Positions 18,993-27,737 of a stretch of 63,382 nt of DNA are shown piece after piece. This stretch comes from Mycobacterium aquaticum. GTDB taxonomy: Bacteria > Actinomycetota > Actinomycetes > Mycobacteriales > Mycobacteriaceae. The notes under the pieces are model-generated. The model was not told where the DNA came from and did no database searches. It worked only from the letters and a program-made list of their open reading frames with translations. The stretch's first letter is position 1, and each line of letters begins with the position of its first letter. Location: the NCBI RefSeq assembly GCF_002086485.1, contig NZ_MVHF01000045.1:1-63382 (forward strand), written 5' to 3'. The translations under genes were made by a program, and so were the position numbers.

Positions 18993-19463
18993 ATGACACA
19001 GACACTCGAACCCGCCCACACCACCGGACGCGTCAAGATCTACAAGGCCTCACCCGAGCTGTACGACGCGATGATGACGCTGTCGAATGCCTCGAAGAAG
19101 GACGTCGACCCGACCATCGCCGAGCTGATCAAGATCCGCGCCTCACAGCTCAACCGGTGCGCCTTCTGCCTTGACATGCACGTGCACGACGCGCGCAAGC
19201 AGGGCGAGACCGAGCAGCGCCTGGCGTTGGTCGCGGCCTGGGAAGAGGCAGGCGACCTGTTCACCGAGCAGGAGCAGGCAGCCCTCGCGCTGACCGAGGC
19301 CATCACCGATCTGAGCCACGGACCGGTCTCCGATGCGGTCTACGCCCGGGCCGCCGCAGCATTCACCGAACGTGAACTCGGACAGGTGATTTCGATGGCC
19401 GTCACCATCAACGCGTGGAACCGGATCAATGCCGCGGTGAAGATGCCGCCTCCGCGGCGCTGA
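18993..19463 (+). CDS. AhpD-like carboxymuconolactone decarboxylase family protein
   Basis: The 156-residue protein has the family redox motif 'RCAFCLDMHVHDARKQGE', a CxxC with a following His, as in AhpD-type peroxidase partners. The preceding 'ELIKIRASQLN' and the final 'INAWNRINAA' are also typical. It probably reduces peroxides or handles a small reactive substrate. It is divergent from the MocR gene, which likely controls it. Confidence 0.85.
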   Translation: MTQTLEPAHTTGRVKIYKASPELYDAMMTLSNASKKDVDPTIAELIKIRASQLNRCAFCLDMHVHDARKQGETEQRLALVAAWEEAGDLFTEQEQAALALTEAITDLSHGPVSDAVYARAAAAFTERELGQVISMAVTINAWNRINAAVKMPPPRR

Positions 19464-19526
19464 TCCATCGACGGCGGACTTGGTCGAAACCGGACGGCTG
19501 ACGGCGCCGTCAGTCATCATCGCGAT

Positions 19527-19808
19527 ATGTCACTGGGAGCCAGGTCCGTTGCGGTGTTCGCCGTGGCCGGTACCGCCTTTGTCGGTGCCGGCGTCGGCGC
19601 GCCGGTCGCCGCCGCCCACGGAGCCGACGCTGTCATCGCCGATCTGCAGGCCGAGGGGTACAACGTCAACATCAACTGGGTGAACGGGGCCAATCAGCAG
19701 CTGTCGGATTGCACCGTGGTGAGGGTCAACAATCCTTCGTCCAGTCCGGAACCGCTGCCAGGCGACACCGTCTATGTCGACGTCACCTGTCCGAACGGAC
19801 TGTACTAG
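19527..19808 (+). CDS. Small exported protein, two cysteines
   Basis: 93 residues. A signal peptide is clear (hydrophobic run, then 'GAPVAAAHGADA'), and the mature ~60 residues contain two Cys ('SDCTVV', 'DVTCPNGLY') that could form a disulfide. It resembles small secreted mycobacterial proteins of unknown role. No enzyme motif is seen. Confidence 0.75.
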   Translation: MSLGARSVAVFAVAGTAFVGAGVGAPVAAAHGADAVIADLQAEGYNVNINWVNGANQQLSDCTVVRVNNPSSSPEPLPGDTVYVDVTCPNGLY

Positions 19809-19832
19809 CGCCCGTTCGGACTTCAACATCGC

Positions 19833-20267
19833 TTAGTTGAACGTCATGTCGCCGAGCTGAACCGGGAACGTTTCGAGCTTCTTGGGCCCGGACTTGTCAC
19901 CCGTGGTCGACGGGCTGGCCGTCTGCATCGTCATGTCCTTGCCCGACGTGAAGGTGTCCTGGATGCCCACCGGGGCGACCGGCTCGTTCATTCCCTTGTG
20001 CCCGTGGCTTGCGTGGGGGCTGGCCGGGCGGCTCGGAAACACCAGGTGCGCCGTGGGATGAGCCTCGTCGCCGGTGATCTCCGGGCTGTCCGGCTCCCAG
20101 CTGTTGCGTGCGGAGTTCCGGCTGTTCGACGAGGCCGGTCCGGAGTTCGTGTGTGCTGCTGGTGCCGCGGCAGCCAAGCCGCTGCCGAGGCCGAGGGCCG
20201 CCAGGCCGAGGACGCCTGCCATGGCGCCAGAGGCGGTGAGTTTCTTGACGGTGCTGATGGTGCTCAT
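19833..20267 (-). CDS. Exported hypothetical protein
   Basis: 144 residues with a signal sequence ('MAGVLGLAALGLGSGLAAAAPA', cleavage after Ala-Ala-Ala). The mature part is Ser/Pro/His-rich without a recognised fold and ends 'FPVQLGDMTFN'. A purine-rich ribosome site (AAAGGGAAAGGGAA) precedes the ATG. The 183-base gap upstream (20268-20450) holds no gene I can support. Confidence 0.65.
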   Translation of the reverse strand: MSTISTVKKLTASGAMAGVLGLAALGLGSGLAAAAPAAHTNSGPASSNSRNSARNSWEPDSPEITGDEAHPTAHLVFPSRPASPHASHGHKGMNEPVAPVGIQDTFTSGKDMTMQTASPSTTGDKSGPKKLETFPVQLGDMTFN

Positions 20268-20450
20268 GAATTCCCTTTCCTTTCAGGTGTTTTGCCGGCT
20301 TGCTGACCGGCTTGAAGGCAAAGTTATGGCCCTCACGAACACCCCGGCATCGGGTGAAAAATGCGTCTATGGCGTGACCGAATGGTGCAAATGGTGTAGG
20401 CGGGCTCTCCCGCACCTGCGTTTGCTGCAGGCACGGCTCATGGCGAACCG

Positions 20451-20798
20451 TCAGAGCAGGCTCGGTGGTGGGGCGTAATAGCCGGCCGAGTAGCTTTCCG
20501 CCATCTGGCGTAGCTGCTCGGCCATCTCACGATCCTGTCGCGCGAACTGGCGGTGGCGAGCGGCGTGCTCCCGGTTGTCCCTCCGACCGGCAGGACCGCA
20601 ATGTCGAGCTGCTTCGTCGTACGTCGTCGCGCATCGCTCGTGACTGTCCGCGGATTTCTCCACGGTGTCGGCTGCGGAGCGCTGAGCCGCCTGCGCGGCT
20701 CGCGATGCCTGCGCGGCTCGTTTCCCGGCGCAAAACGCTTGTTCGATCGCCCGCGTCAGCGGGTCGTCGTCCTCCCAGCCACTTTCTGAGTACGCCAT
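20451..20798 (-). CDS. Small Ala/Arg/Gln-rich helical protein
   Basis: 115 residues starting at 'MAYSESGWEDDDPL'. Rich in Ala, Arg and Gln ('KRAAQASRAAQAAQRSAADTVEKSADSHERCA') and predicted almost fully helical, possibly coiled coil, ending in 'YAPPPSLL'. No signal peptide. Actinobacterial hypothetical of unknown function. Confidence 0.55.
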   Translation of the reverse strand: MAYSESGWEDDDPLTRAIEQAFCAGKRAAQASRAAQAAQRSAADTVEKSADSHERCATTYDEAARHCGPAGRRDNREHAARHRQFARQDREMAEQLRQMAESYSAGYYAPPPSLL

Positions 20799-20938
20799 CG
20801 ACGTGTCCTTCTCCTCAACCTGGATGCGTACCCGGGAATTCGCCCGGCAAACCGCAATGAACCGGAAGTCGGAAAAGGACATTGCCGATGTGCTGCGCGG
20901 CGCCTGCGGTCGGCGACGACAGTCGCTAGGGTTTGGGC

Positions 20939-21352
20939 ATGGCGCCCGAGCATCCGGTGTCGGTCCTCGGTGTAGACGAAAGCTGGCGACTGCTGGCCAG
21001 TGTGGCGCTCGGTCGCCTCGTCACCACGATCGGCACCAGAATCGAGATCTTCCCGGTCAACTACGTCGTGCAGCGGCGCACCGTGCTGTTCCGCACCGCG
21101 GAGGGCACCAAGCTGATCACTTCCATCCTCAGCGATCGCGTGCTCTTCGAAGCCGACGACCACAACCTGATGAACGGCTGGAGCGTGATTGTGCGCGGCA
21201 CCGCCGAGCTGTTGGAGACGCCCGAGGACATCGCCGCAGCCGAGCGAGCACAGCTGCTGCCCTGGACCGCCACCGTGAAACGTCGCTACGTGCGGATCAC
21301 GCCGAGCGAGATCTCCGGGCGTTATTTCGAATTCGGCACTCAGCCGGACTGA
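20939..21352 (+). CDS. Pyridoxamine 5'-phosphate oxidase-like flavin/F420-binding protein
   Basis: 137 residues with the split-barrel pattern 'LASVALGRLVTTIGTRIEIFPVNYVV...VLFRTAEGTKL' and 'NLMNGWSVIVRGTAEL', typical of small PNPOx-like proteins in mycobacteria. Cofactor (FMN, F420 or other) cannot be told from sequence alone. It converges on the wzm-like gene with a seven-base gap. Confidence 0.75.
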   Translation: MAPEHPVSVLGVDESWRLLASVALGRLVTTIGTRIEIFPVNYVVQRRTVLFRTAEGTKLITSILSDRVLFEADDHNLMNGWSVIVRGTAELLETPEDIAAAERAQLLPWTATVKRRYVRITPSEISGRYFEFGTQPD

Positions 21353-21359
21353 CCGGCGG

Positions 21360-22190
21360 CTACACCCAGTACGGCACGCGGGCTCGGTACTGGCGCATGG
21401 CAATTGCCGCGAAACCCCAGCCGACCGCTGTGAGCACCAGCACCACCACCCAGTGGCGCACTTCCTGGTCGGCGCCAAGCAGCGGGGCCCGCACGATGTC
21501 GAGATAGTGCAGCAGCGGGTTCAATTCGACGATCTTGGCCCATGATCCGGCGCCCTGCTGCCGCAGCGTCGACTCGTTCCAGATGATCGGTGTCATGAAG
21601 AACAGCAACTGCACCACCGATGCCAGCAGCGGTCCGATGTCGCGATAGCGCGTGGCCAGGATGCCGAAACACAGTGACACCCAGACACAGTTGAGCACTA
21701 TCAGACCCAGTGCGGGGATGACTGCCAGATCAATCCACTTCCATGGCTTGGGATAGATGATCGCGATCACCACGAAGATGACGATGTTGTGGGCGAACAG
21801 GATCATCTGCCGCCACACCAGCCGGTAGACGTGCACCGACAGCGGGGTCGGAAGCTGTTTGATCAGACCCTCATTGGCGATGAACACCTCTGAGCCTTCG
21901 AGGATGGACGCGTTGATCAGGTTCCAGATGATCAGCCCCAGCGTGACGTAGGGCAGGTGCTCCTCAAGCGGCAGCTTGAACAGTTTCGAGTACAGCAGGC
22001 CCATCGCCACCGCGGTGGTGCCGGTGGCGATCGTGATCCAGAACGGGCCCAGCACGCTACGGCGGTAGCGCTGCTTGATGTCCTGCCAACCCAGGTGCAG
22101 CCACAGCTCCCGCTTGCCGAACCCTTCGGTCAGATCTCGCCAGGCCCGGGTCATCGTCCTTGACTGTGAGGCCGCGTCAGTGAAGGTCAT
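21360..22190 (-). CDS. wzm: Galactan ABC exporter permease (Wzm-like, Rv3783)
   Basis: ABC-2 type permease, 276 residues with about six membrane helices and the family N-terminus 'REL.LHLGWQDIKQRYRRSVLGPFW'. With Wzt it flips lipid-linked galactan for arabinogalactan assembly. Start overlaps the glfT1 stop by four bases (ATGA), and the set wzt-glfT1-wzm matches M. tuberculosis Rv3781-Rv3783. Confidence 0.92.
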   Translation of the reverse strand: MTFTDAASQSRTMTRAWRDLTEGFGKRELWLHLGWQDIKQRYRRSVLGPFWITIATGTTAVAMGLLYSKLFKLPLEEHLPYVTLGLIIWNLINASILEGSEVFIANEGLIKQLPTPLSVHVYRLVWRQMILFAHNIVIFVVIAIIYPKPWKWIDLAVIPALGLIVLNCVWVSLCFGILATRYRDIGPLLASVVQLLFFMTPIIWNESTLRQQGAGSWAKIVELNPLLHYLDIVRAPLLGADQEVRHWVVVLVLTAVGWGFAAIAMRQYRARVPYWV

Positions 22191-23089
22191 TGTCCGGTCC
22201 TTCCGAATTTCTCGCGTCTGCCCAAGCGCCGCAGGCGGATCCATTCACGCAGGCCTGCGGGATCGCGGCGGGACACCAGAAAGTACCAGCCGAACCTCAC
22301 CCATTCCTGTGGGAGCAGTTTGCGCAGCCCCGGCTGGGCGAGCAGATAGCCGCGGTTGCGGTAGGTGAAAAAACGCTTGGTCTCGTCGTCGGGATACTGG
22401 GTGTGCATCCGGCCGCCGAGGATCGGTTTGAACTCCTCGGTGCCGCAGGGGTGCAAATAGCTTGCCGTCAAACAGGTTCCGAACGGCAATCCGGAACGCA
22501 CCAGCCTGCGGTGCAGTTCCACCTCGTCGCCGCGGACGAACAGCCGCAGATCCGGGACGCCGACGGCCTCCACGGTGGCGGCCCGGAACAGGGCACCGTT
22601 GAACAGCGACGCGATACCCGGCAGCAGATCCCCGGAGACGGACGAGTCTTCGCTCTGCAGCTCCGAGACTAGCCTGCGCCACACCAAGCCGCGGCGCAGC
22701 GGGAAGGCCAGCCGCCGGGGATCGTCGAGGTTGCACACCATCGGGGACACCTCGGCAAGGCAGTGCTGCTCGGCGCAGGCCAGCAGCGTGGCCAACACCG
22801 TGGCGTCGGCGGGGCGGCCGTCGTCGTCGGCCAGCCAGATCCAATCGGACCCCAGTGCCAGCGCATGCAGCATGCCGAGCGCGAAACCGCCTGCGCCACC
22901 GAGGTTCCGGCGGGAGCCGAGGTAGGTTGACGGCACCGGCTGCCCGCTCACCAGCTCGCGCACGGCGGGGTCGTCGTCGTTGTCGACGACGATCAGATGG
23001 TCCGGACGACGCTCCTGCGTCACCACCGCGTCCAGCGACTTGGCCAGCAGTTCGCGTCGCCGGTGGGTGACGATCACCGCCGTCACCAT
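22187..23089 (-). CDS. glfT1: Galactofuranosyltransferase GlfT1
   Basis: GT2 enzyme that adds the first galactofuranose units to the decaprenyl-linked rhamnose-GlcNAc primer. 300 residues: 'VTAVIVTHRRRELLAKSL' (nucleotide-sugar fold), 'GGAGGFALGM', the metal-binding acidic motif 'WIWLADDDGRPAD' and a downstream 'RGDEVELHRRL'. Starts directly behind wzt and overlaps wzm, so the three are one unit. Confidence 0.93.
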   Translation of the reverse strand: MVTAVIVTHRRRELLAKSLDAVVTQERRPDHLIVVDNDDDPAVRELVSGQPVPSTYLGSRRNLGGAGGFALGMLHALALGSDWIWLADDDGRPADATVLATLLACAEQHCLAEVSPMVCNLDDPRRLAFPLRRGLVWRRLVSELQSEDSSVSGDLLPGIASLFNGALFRAATVEAVGVPDLRLFVRGDEVELHRRLVRSGLPFGTCLTASYLHPCGTEEFKPILGGRMHTQYPDDETKRFFTYRNRGYLLAQPGLRKLLPQEWVRFGWYFLVSRRDPAGLREWIRLRRLGRREKFGRTGQ

Positions 23090-23090
23090 C

Positions 23091-23891
23091 TCAGGTGGTG
23101 CCACGCGCGGATTCCTCCAACACCTCACGCACCGTGCGCGCGGCATCCTCGCCCTCGTAGGCGCGGACCACCTCTTCGATACCACCGGTCATCTTGATGG
23201 TGCCGTGGTCGATCCACATCGCGGTCTTGCACAACCGGGCCAGGAACTCGTTGGAATGGCTTGCGAACACCAGGATTCCGGAACGCTCGACCAGGCTCTG
23301 CAGCCGCGACTGGGCCTTCTTCAAGAAGTCCGCGTCGACCGCGCCGATGCCCTCGTCGAGCAGCAGGATCTCCGGGTCGATGCTCGTGACCACACCCATC
23401 GCCAGCCTGACCCGCATACCCGTCGAGTACGTGCGCAACGGCATCGACAGGTATTCACCCAGCTCGGTGAACTCGGCGATCTCGTCGACCTTGGCCAGCA
23501 TCTGCTTGCGGGTCTGCCCCAGGAACAGGCCGCGGATGATGATGTTCTCGTAGCCGGAGATCTCCGGGTCCATGCCGACGCCCAGGTCGAAGACCGGTGC
23601 CACGCGGCCACGGACCGTGGCCGAACCCCGGGTGGGCTCGTAGATGCCCGAAAGCAGGCGCAGCAGGGTCGATTTCCCGGCGCCGTTGTGGCCGACCAGG
23701 CCCACCCGGTCGCCCATCTCCAGCGACATGGTGATGTCCCGCAGCGCCTCGATGACGACGACGTTGGACTGGTTGCGACCGATGGCACCGCCGGCCTTAC
23801 CGAGGAACGCCTTCTTCAGCGACCGCGTCTTCGCGTCGAAGATGGGGAACTCGACCCAGGCGTCGCGCGTGGAAATGTGTGGATCAGACAA
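23091..23891 (-). CDS. wzt: Galactan ABC exporter ATPase (Wzt-like, Rv3781)
   Basis: 266-residue ATPase with Walker A 'GHNGAGKST', signature 'YSTGMRVRLAMG', Walker B 'ILLLDEGIGAVD' and the switch His in 'FASHSNEF'. Pairs with the Wzm-like permease to export the galactan precursor. It has no C-terminal sugar-binding extension as in O-antigen Wzt proteins, in line with the mycobacterial form. Confidence 0.93.
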   Translation of the reverse strand: MSDPHISTRDAWVEFPIFDAKTRSLKKAFLGKAGGAIGRNQSNVVVIEALRDITMSLEMGDRVGLVGHNGAGKSTLLRLLSGIYEPTRGSATVRGRVAPVFDLGVGMDPEISGYENIIIRGLFLGQTRKQMLAKVDEIAEFTELGEYLSMPLRTYSTGMRVRLAMGVVTSIDPEILLLDEGIGAVDADFLKKAQSRLQSLVERSGILVFASHSNEFLARLCKTAMWIDHGTIKMTGGIEEVVRAYEGEDAARTVREVLEESARGTT

Positions 23892-23900
23892 CAGCGCAAC

Positions 23901-24419
23901 CTAGAGATACTGTCCGGTGCCCGGGTGTGCCGCCCCGCCGCGCGGTCCGCCCGGTCCGGCCATGCCCGGGGGCAGTGCACCCTGGCGCATCTGTTCGAGC
24001 TGCGCGCGGGCGGCCATCTGCTGGGCGAACAGTGCGGTCTGGATGCCGTGGAAGAGTCCCTCCAGCCAGCCGACCAGCTGGGCCTGCGCGATGCGCAGCT
24101 CGGCGTCCGACGGAATCGAGTCCTCGGTGAACGGCAGCGTCAGCCGCTCCAGTTCCTCACGCAGCTCAGGGGCCAGTCCATCCTCGAGCTCCCGGATGCT
24201 GGTCCGGTGGATGTCGCGCAGCCGGTTGCGGCTGGCGTCGTCCAGCGGAGCGGCGCGCACCTCCTCGAGCAGCTGCTTGATCATCGTGCCGATGCGCATC
24301 ACCTTGGCCGGCTGCTCGACGAGGTCGGTCAGCGATTTGCCGTCGGCTTCGGCGTCCGCGTCCTGATCGACGTCGCCGGGCAGGATCTCGATGTTGTCGT
24401 CATCGGGGTTGATGCTCAT
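23901..24419 (-). CDS. bpa: Bacterial proteasome activator Bpa (PafE)
   Basis: ATP-independent activator that docks on the mycobacterial 20S proteasome. 172 residues: a helical core from about residue 35 ('KSLTDLVEQPAKVMRIGTMIKQLLEEVRAAPLD') and the defining C-terminal GQYL tail that inserts into the proteasome. Start at 'MSINPDDDN'. Its ATG overlaps the stop of the Rv3779-like gene by four bases. Confidence 0.93.
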   Translation of the reverse strand: MSINPDDDNIEILPGDVDQDADAEADGKSLTDLVEQPAKVMRIGTMIKQLLEEVRAAPLDDASRNRLRDIHRTSIRELEDGLAPELREELERLTLPFTEDSIPSDAELRIAQAQLVGWLEGLFHGIQTALFAQQMAARAQLEQMRQGALPPGMAGPGGPRGGAAHPGTGQYL

Positions 24420-26374
24420 GACCTTCCCGTCGTCTGTTGGTCTCCGCGCCAGCGGTAGATGCGGTCTTTGCCGTCGTCGTAGATCTTCTCCCACGACTTC
24501 GACTTGTCTAGCGACACTAGCCCGTCGGGCATGGTGAACCCGCGCACCACCGGTGTGCTGGTCAGTACGTACTTGATGTTGAGGGCCTTGACGGCCTCGG
24601 CAACCCGCGGATCGGTGTCAGCATCATCGGCGTATGCCCAGAAAATGAACCGGTTATACCCAGGGCCCTGCTGCACCGGGTAGTCGTAGTGGGTCCACAG
24701 CGGGTGCAGCCCGGCGATCGCGTACATCCAGGCGCTGCCGTCGGTATTGGCGTCGCCGATCACCGTGCTGTGCGCATCGGGCAGGCCGGCCAGATACGCG
24801 AATGCGCGTAGTTTGTGGTCGGCGACCATCACCGAGTCGTACTTGTCGCCGAACAGGAACCGGTGTCGCGGGAAGTAGTGCCAGGCCAGTCCGACCGTGG
24901 TGGCGACCAGCACGACGCCTGCGGTGGCCCGGATCACTGTCTGCCGCTGGGTGACGCGGGCCAGCAGCATCGTCAGGCCCACTACCAGGGTGCACAACCC
25001 GATGGCCGCCATCGGTGCGTACAGCATGGTGACCACCGCGGAGAGTCGACGCGGATCGCTGTAGAACAGGTCGCTGAACTTGCCGGTGACGGCCCCGATC
25101 GGGCCGCCGAACGGCGCGCCGGAATGCACGATCGCCACCATCATCAGGGCCCAGACCGCCAACGGCCACCAGATCTTCTTGATCAGCATGACCAGCCCGC
25201 CGATGGCGGCGAGCGCGATCAGCATGTTCTGGATCGGGAAGTCGTTGAGATGACGCGTGTGCTGCACCACTGCGGCGAACAGCGAGCGCTTGCGGCCCAG
25301 ATGGTTGACGAATGCGTGCCCGGCGATGATATCGGCCTGGTCGGCCACGCTGAGGAACTGCGGCAGCATGATCAGCAAGGCAGGTATGCCCACCACGAGC
25401 AGCGTCCCGGCATCGGACACCCGTCCCCGCACCGGATTGCGTAGGCATTCCAACAGCCACCACGCTGCCACCAGCAGCGCGGTGACGACACCGCCGGTGA
25501 TGTGCACCGAGAACACCCCGACGAGGGCCAGGATCGCCAGCGGTATGCGGTCTCGGTGCCGCAGCGCGGAGGTGACGAGTACGAACGCAGGCACAGCGAG
25601 TCCGTAGGCCACCAGGTTCGGTACGGCCGCCACCTCGAACTCGACGTAGGGCACCGCCGTGAAGGATGCCGACAGTGCGGCTGCCGTCGCGGCGACGATG
25701 GCCGTGCGCGTCGGGCAGGTGAGCGGACGCACCATCTTCCAGGCCAGCATCGCGGCGCTGAGCGGGAACAGCCACACCGATGCCGCCACCGTGCCGACCG
25801 TGTACGCGGTGGTCGCCGCGGCCCCGGTGATCTGGCTGTACACCGCGGCCAGCGCGTGAAACGCCGACGGGTAGTACAGGAGGGCGTGGGTCTCCACGTT
25901 GCGCAGCTCACCCATGTGGGTGGGGGAGGCCTGCCCGGTGTCGAGGATGAACCGCACGGTGTTGGCGTGCCACACGGAGTCCCACGTGCTGGGGGCGGAC
26001 TGCCAGTGGACCAGCCCGGCCGCGGCCGCCCACATGATCAGCAGAGCGCCGAGCACAACGCCGGCCGCCGCGATCAGAACCGGCCCCCGTGACGGTGTCA
26101 GCTGTTCGGCGTCGCGGTCCCGATACCGCCCCAGCAGTCTGTGCAACCCCGCCGCAACCGCGGTCGTGAGGGCCACAGCAAACAGTGCCGACCAGCCGTT
26201 CCAGGGCACGCCAATGGCGCCGAACGGGACGATGAACAGCGCAACGATGCCGTAGGTCAAGGCCGGGCCTATCGCCACGGCCGCCGGCAGGGTGAGGCCA
26301 CCCGCACGTGCGGTCAGCGCCCCGGGTATCACTAGCAACAACAGTGCGATTAGCACTCCGAACCCGAAGCCCAC
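24416..26374 (-). CDS. Polytopic membrane protein, Rv3779-like
   Basis: 652 residues with 13 or more membrane helices and an exposed C-terminal domain ('SVMVADHKLRAFAYLAGLPDAHSTVIGDANTDGSAWMYAIAG'). Position beside bpa and topology match M. tuberculosis Rv3779, which has been linked to polyprenyl-phosphomannose formation and glycolipids. Architecture is GT-C-like, but I see no decisive acidic motif. Function should be treated as probable only. Confidence 0.8.
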   Translation of the reverse strand: MGFGFGVLIALLLLVIPGALTARAGGLTLPAAVAIGPALTYGIVALFIVPFGAIGVPWNGWSALFAVALTTAVAAGLHRLLGRYRDRDAEQLTPSRGPVLIAAAGVVLGALLIMWAAAAGLVHWQSAPSTWDSVWHANTVRFILDTGQASPTHMGELRNVETHALLYYPSAFHALAAVYSQITGAAATTAYTVGTVAASVWLFPLSAAMLAWKMVRPLTCPTRTAIVAATAAALSASFTAVPYVEFEVAAVPNLVAYGLAVPAFVLVTSALRHRDRIPLAILALVGVFSVHITGGVVTALLVAAWWLLECLRNPVRGRVSDAGTLLVVGIPALLIMLPQFLSVADQADIIAGHAFVNHLGRKRSLFAAVVQHTRHLNDFPIQNMLIALAAIGGLVMLIKKIWWPLAVWALMMVAIVHSGAPFGGPIGAVTGKFSDLFYSDPRRLSAVVTMLYAPMAAIGLCTLVVGLTMLLARVTQRQTVIRATAGVVLVATTVGLAWHYFPRHRFLFGDKYDSVMVADHKLRAFAYLAGLPDAHSTVIGDANTDGSAWMYAIAGLHPLWTHYDYPVQQGPGYNRFIFWAYADDADTDPRVAEAVKALNIKYVLTSTPVVRGFTMPDGLVSLDKSKSWEKIYDDGKDRIYRWRGDQQTTGRS

Positions 26375-26498
26375 TGGACTAGTATGGCTGCCCAGGGCGA
26401 CCTGGTCCGGCGCGGCCTATCCGGCGGAAACACGCGGTCGGGCGCTCACCCCGATCGTCTCAGCTTGTGTTGTTTGCGAACGCTCTAAGGTGGCTGGC

Positions 26499-27695
26499 AT
26501 GGCATACGACGTCGCCCGGGTGCGTGGTCTGCATCCGTCGTTGGGCGATGGGTGGGTGCACTTCGATACCCAGAACGGCATGTTGGTTCCGGACGCGGTC
26601 GCGACGACCGTCTCGACCGCGTTCCGTGGCTCCATGCCCACAGCGGTCGGACCCCACCCTTCGGCTCGCCGCAGCGCGGCCGTTCTCATCGCGGCCCGCC
26701 AAGCGGTCGCAGATCTGGTCAACGGCGACCCCCGCGGTGTGGTGCTCGGCCCCGACCGGTCACACCTGCTGACCGCCCTTGCCGAGGCATCGTCGGCCCG
26801 GGTCGGCCTGGGTTACGAGGTGGTGGTGACACGCCTCGACGACGAGGCGAACATCGCGCCGTGGCTGCGGGCCGCGAATCGTTATGGCGCCAAGGTCAAG
26901 TGGGCCGAGGTCGACATCGAGACCGGCGAGCTGCCGTCCTGGCAGTGGGAGGGGCTCATCGACAAGCCCACCCGACTGGTGGCCATCGCATCGGCATCGT
27001 CGACCCTGGGCACCATCACCGACCTGGGGGAAGTGACCAAACTGACCCACGAGGTCGGCGGGCTCGTCGTGGTCGACCACACGGCCGCCGCGCCGTACCG
27101 GCTGTTCGATCTCGACGAGACCGACGCCGACGTGGTCGCGCTCAACGCCGTCGAATGGGGTGGTCCGCCGATCGGCGCCCTGGTCTTCCGCGACCCGTCC
27201 ATCATCGATTCGTTCGGTTCGGTGTCGCTGAACCCGTACGCGACCGGGCCGGAGCGCCTCGAGATGGGCGTGCATCAGTACGGTCTGCTGGCCGGAGTGG
27301 TCGCGAGCATCGAGTACCTGTCCAACCTCGACGAGGCCGCGATGGGTACCCGGCGCGAAAGACTCGCCGTGTCAATGCAATCCGCATCGTCGTACTTGAG
27401 CCGGCTGTTCGACTACCTGCTGTCGTCGCTGCGTTCGCTGCCCTTGGTGATGGTGATCGGCAGGCCCGAGGCCCACATTCCCGTATTGAGTTTCGCGGTG
27501 CGCGACGTGCCCGCCGAGCGGGTGGTGCAGCGGCTGGCCGACAACGGCATCCTGGCTGTCTCCAACGTGAACTCACGCGTGCTCGACGTCATCGGCGTCA
27601 ACGACATCGGTGGCGCGGTGACCGTGGGGCTCTCGCACTACTCGACCATCGCCGAAGTCGACCAGCTGGTGCGGGCCCTGGCCTCGCTGGGTTAG
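26499..27695 (+). CDS. Class V aminotransferase-fold protein (Rv3778c-like)
   Basis: 398 residues resembling cysteine desulfurase/isopenicillin epimerase-fold enzymes: 'VHFDTQNGMLVPDAV', 'VVVTRLDDEANIAPW', 'GTITDLGEVTKLTHEVGGLVVVDHTAAAPY' (Asp that would hold the PLP nitrogen). Where the PLP lysine normally lies, the sequence reads 'ALNAVEWGGPPIGALVF', without lysine. It may be a pseudo-enzyme or use a different residue. A monocistronic start at ATG 26499 is clear. Confidence 0.8.
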   Translation: MAYDVARVRGLHPSLGDGWVHFDTQNGMLVPDAVATTVSTAFRGSMPTAVGPHPSARRSAAVLIAARQAVADLVNGDPRGVVLGPDRSHLLTALAEASSARVGLGYEVVVTRLDDEANIAPWLRAANRYGAKVKWAEVDIETGELPSWQWEGLIDKPTRLVAIASASSTLGTITDLGEVTKLTHEVGGLVVVDHTAAAPYRLFDLDETDADVVALNAVEWGGPPIGALVFRDPSIIDSFGSVSLNPYATGPERLEMGVHQYGLLAGVVASIEYLSNLDEAAMGTRRERLAVSMQSASSYLSRLFDYLLSSLRSLPLVMVIGRPEAHIPVLSFAVRDVPAERVVQRLADNGILAVSNVNSRVLDVIGVNDIGGAVTVGLSHYSTIAEVDQLVRALASLG

Positions 27696-27737
27696 TTGGT
27701 GCTCCTCGCGTCCGCAGGCTGATTTGGTGCTCCTCGC

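Noticed and set aside
27696..27737. Short GGTGCTCCTCGC repeat behind the 26499 gene
   Set aside because: Two imperfect short copies with weak similarity to the aftA repeat; too little to call a repeat family.
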